The position numbers and the translations under genes are program-made. DNA of 49,451 bases from an uncultured bacterium. GTDB taxonomy: Bacteria > Bacillota > Clostridia > Christensenellales > CAG-917. This document shows, piece by piece, positions 49,237 to 49,451 of this stretch (position 1 is the first letter of the stretch; every line of letters starts with the position of its first letter). The stretch covers positions 1-49,451 of the forward strand of contig CASQXY010000010.1 in the NCBI GenBank assembly GCA_949432885.1, written 5' to 3'. Under the pieces are notes generated by a model, which was not told the origin of the DNA, ran no database searches, and was given only the letters and a program-made list of their open reading frames with translations.

Positions 49237-49451
49237 TTACTGCTTGATTCCGCGCATAACCATAGTTATCGATACGGTCGTATCCCATTGCTTTTCGTTA
49301 TTGTCATATTGCTTGATACGGCTATCGTACTTGTTATTCACAATGCGTTTCATTTCGGCTATTTCTTTGCTCGAAAAGCATTCAGGCATAGAATACGCAA
49401 CCGATTCTATCGGTTCTATTGCCGCATACCTGTCGGCGTTGATTATCGCAC
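49237..49451 (-). CDS. Partial hypothetical protein (C-terminal part)
   Basis: The minus strand is open from the right edge to a TAA at 49237-49239. The 70-odd residues include YAAIEPIESVAYSMPECFS and KEIAEMKRIVNNKYD, ending MVMRGIKQ. It is hydrophilic and partly helical. I do not recognise the family, and the start lies outside the window. It precedes the flavodoxin gene by about 56 bases, in the same direction, and could share its transcript. Confidence 0.6.
   Translation of the reverse strand, partial: AIINADRYAAIEPIESVAYSMPECFSSKEIAEMKRIVNNKYDSRIKQYDNNEKQWDTTVSITMVMRGIKQ

Overview
The window looks like a piece of chromosome from an uncultured anaerobic member of the Clostridia (Bacillota). 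Supporting signs are a clostridial-type 16S rRNA 5' end, strong AGGAGG ribosome binding sites, sigma-A promoters with 17-base spacers, an oxygen-scavenging flavodiiron protein fused to rubredoxin, an EFR1-type ferredoxin, an iron alcohol dehydrogenase, OmpR-type two-component systems and BspA/InlB-type surface repeats. The taxonomic call rests on gene content only. No prophage, plasmid or CRISPR array is visible.

Layout. 1-0.35 kb: start of an rrn operon on the minus strand with a clear promoter. 0.9-3.6 kb: a leucine-rich-repeat surface lipoprotein behind a structured RNA leader that looks like a switch. 3.6-6.7 kb: mnmA, a DUF998 membrane protein, a tRNA-Arg(CCG) with a broken tRNA-like copy, and gene remnants. 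6.7-16.6 kb: an envelope-polysaccharide island with a priming sugar transferase, GT4 and DUF4422 glycosyltransferases, a TagGH-type ABC exporter, UDP-galactopyranose mutase and a GlfT2-like galactofuranosyltransferase; a PanE-family reductase and a lipid kinase lie among them. 16.7-26.4 kb: the most striking locus. It encodes an SPFH/flotillin protein, a small helical protein, two ESCRT-III (Snf7/CHMP)-like coiled-coil proteins, a double AAA+ ATPase with an N-terminal MIT-like domain (Vps4-like), a very large TIR-TPR-membrane protein ending in a ribosomal L7/L12 C-terminal domain, and, separately promoted, a membrane PH-domain protein.

26.7-33.3 kb: pyrG, a second lipid kinase, an iron alcohol dehydrogenase with a DUF4097 (toast-rack) lipoprotein, and a small XRE repressor divergent from a zinc-ribbon membrane protein with three matching operators between them. 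33.3-36.7 kb: a two-component system with three co-directional membrane proteins. 37-40.6 kb: gap (GAPDH) and the flavodiiron fusion. 40.7-47.3 kb: a zinc-ribbon membrane protein, a condensation-superfamily acyltransferase, a second two-component system whose kinase carries its membrane segment at the C-terminus, an EFR1 ferredoxin and an SDR epimerase with a C-terminal zinc finger. 47.5-49.45 kb: an XRE-like protein, an NADPH-dependent FMN reductase/flavodoxin and a partial unknown gene.

How things may work together. The 16.7-25.5 kb genes read like one membrane-remodelling module: SPFH and PH proteins mark or scaffold membrane, ESCRT-III-like subunits polymerise, the MIT-AAA+ ATPase recycles them through a MIM1-like tail, and the TIR protein could add NAD-based signalling or killing. 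This is inference from domains and gene order. A second unusual theme is a 125-129 bp inverted-repeat element found three times, each copy abutting and supplying the stop codon of a minus-strand gene (gap, flavodiiron protein, response regulator).
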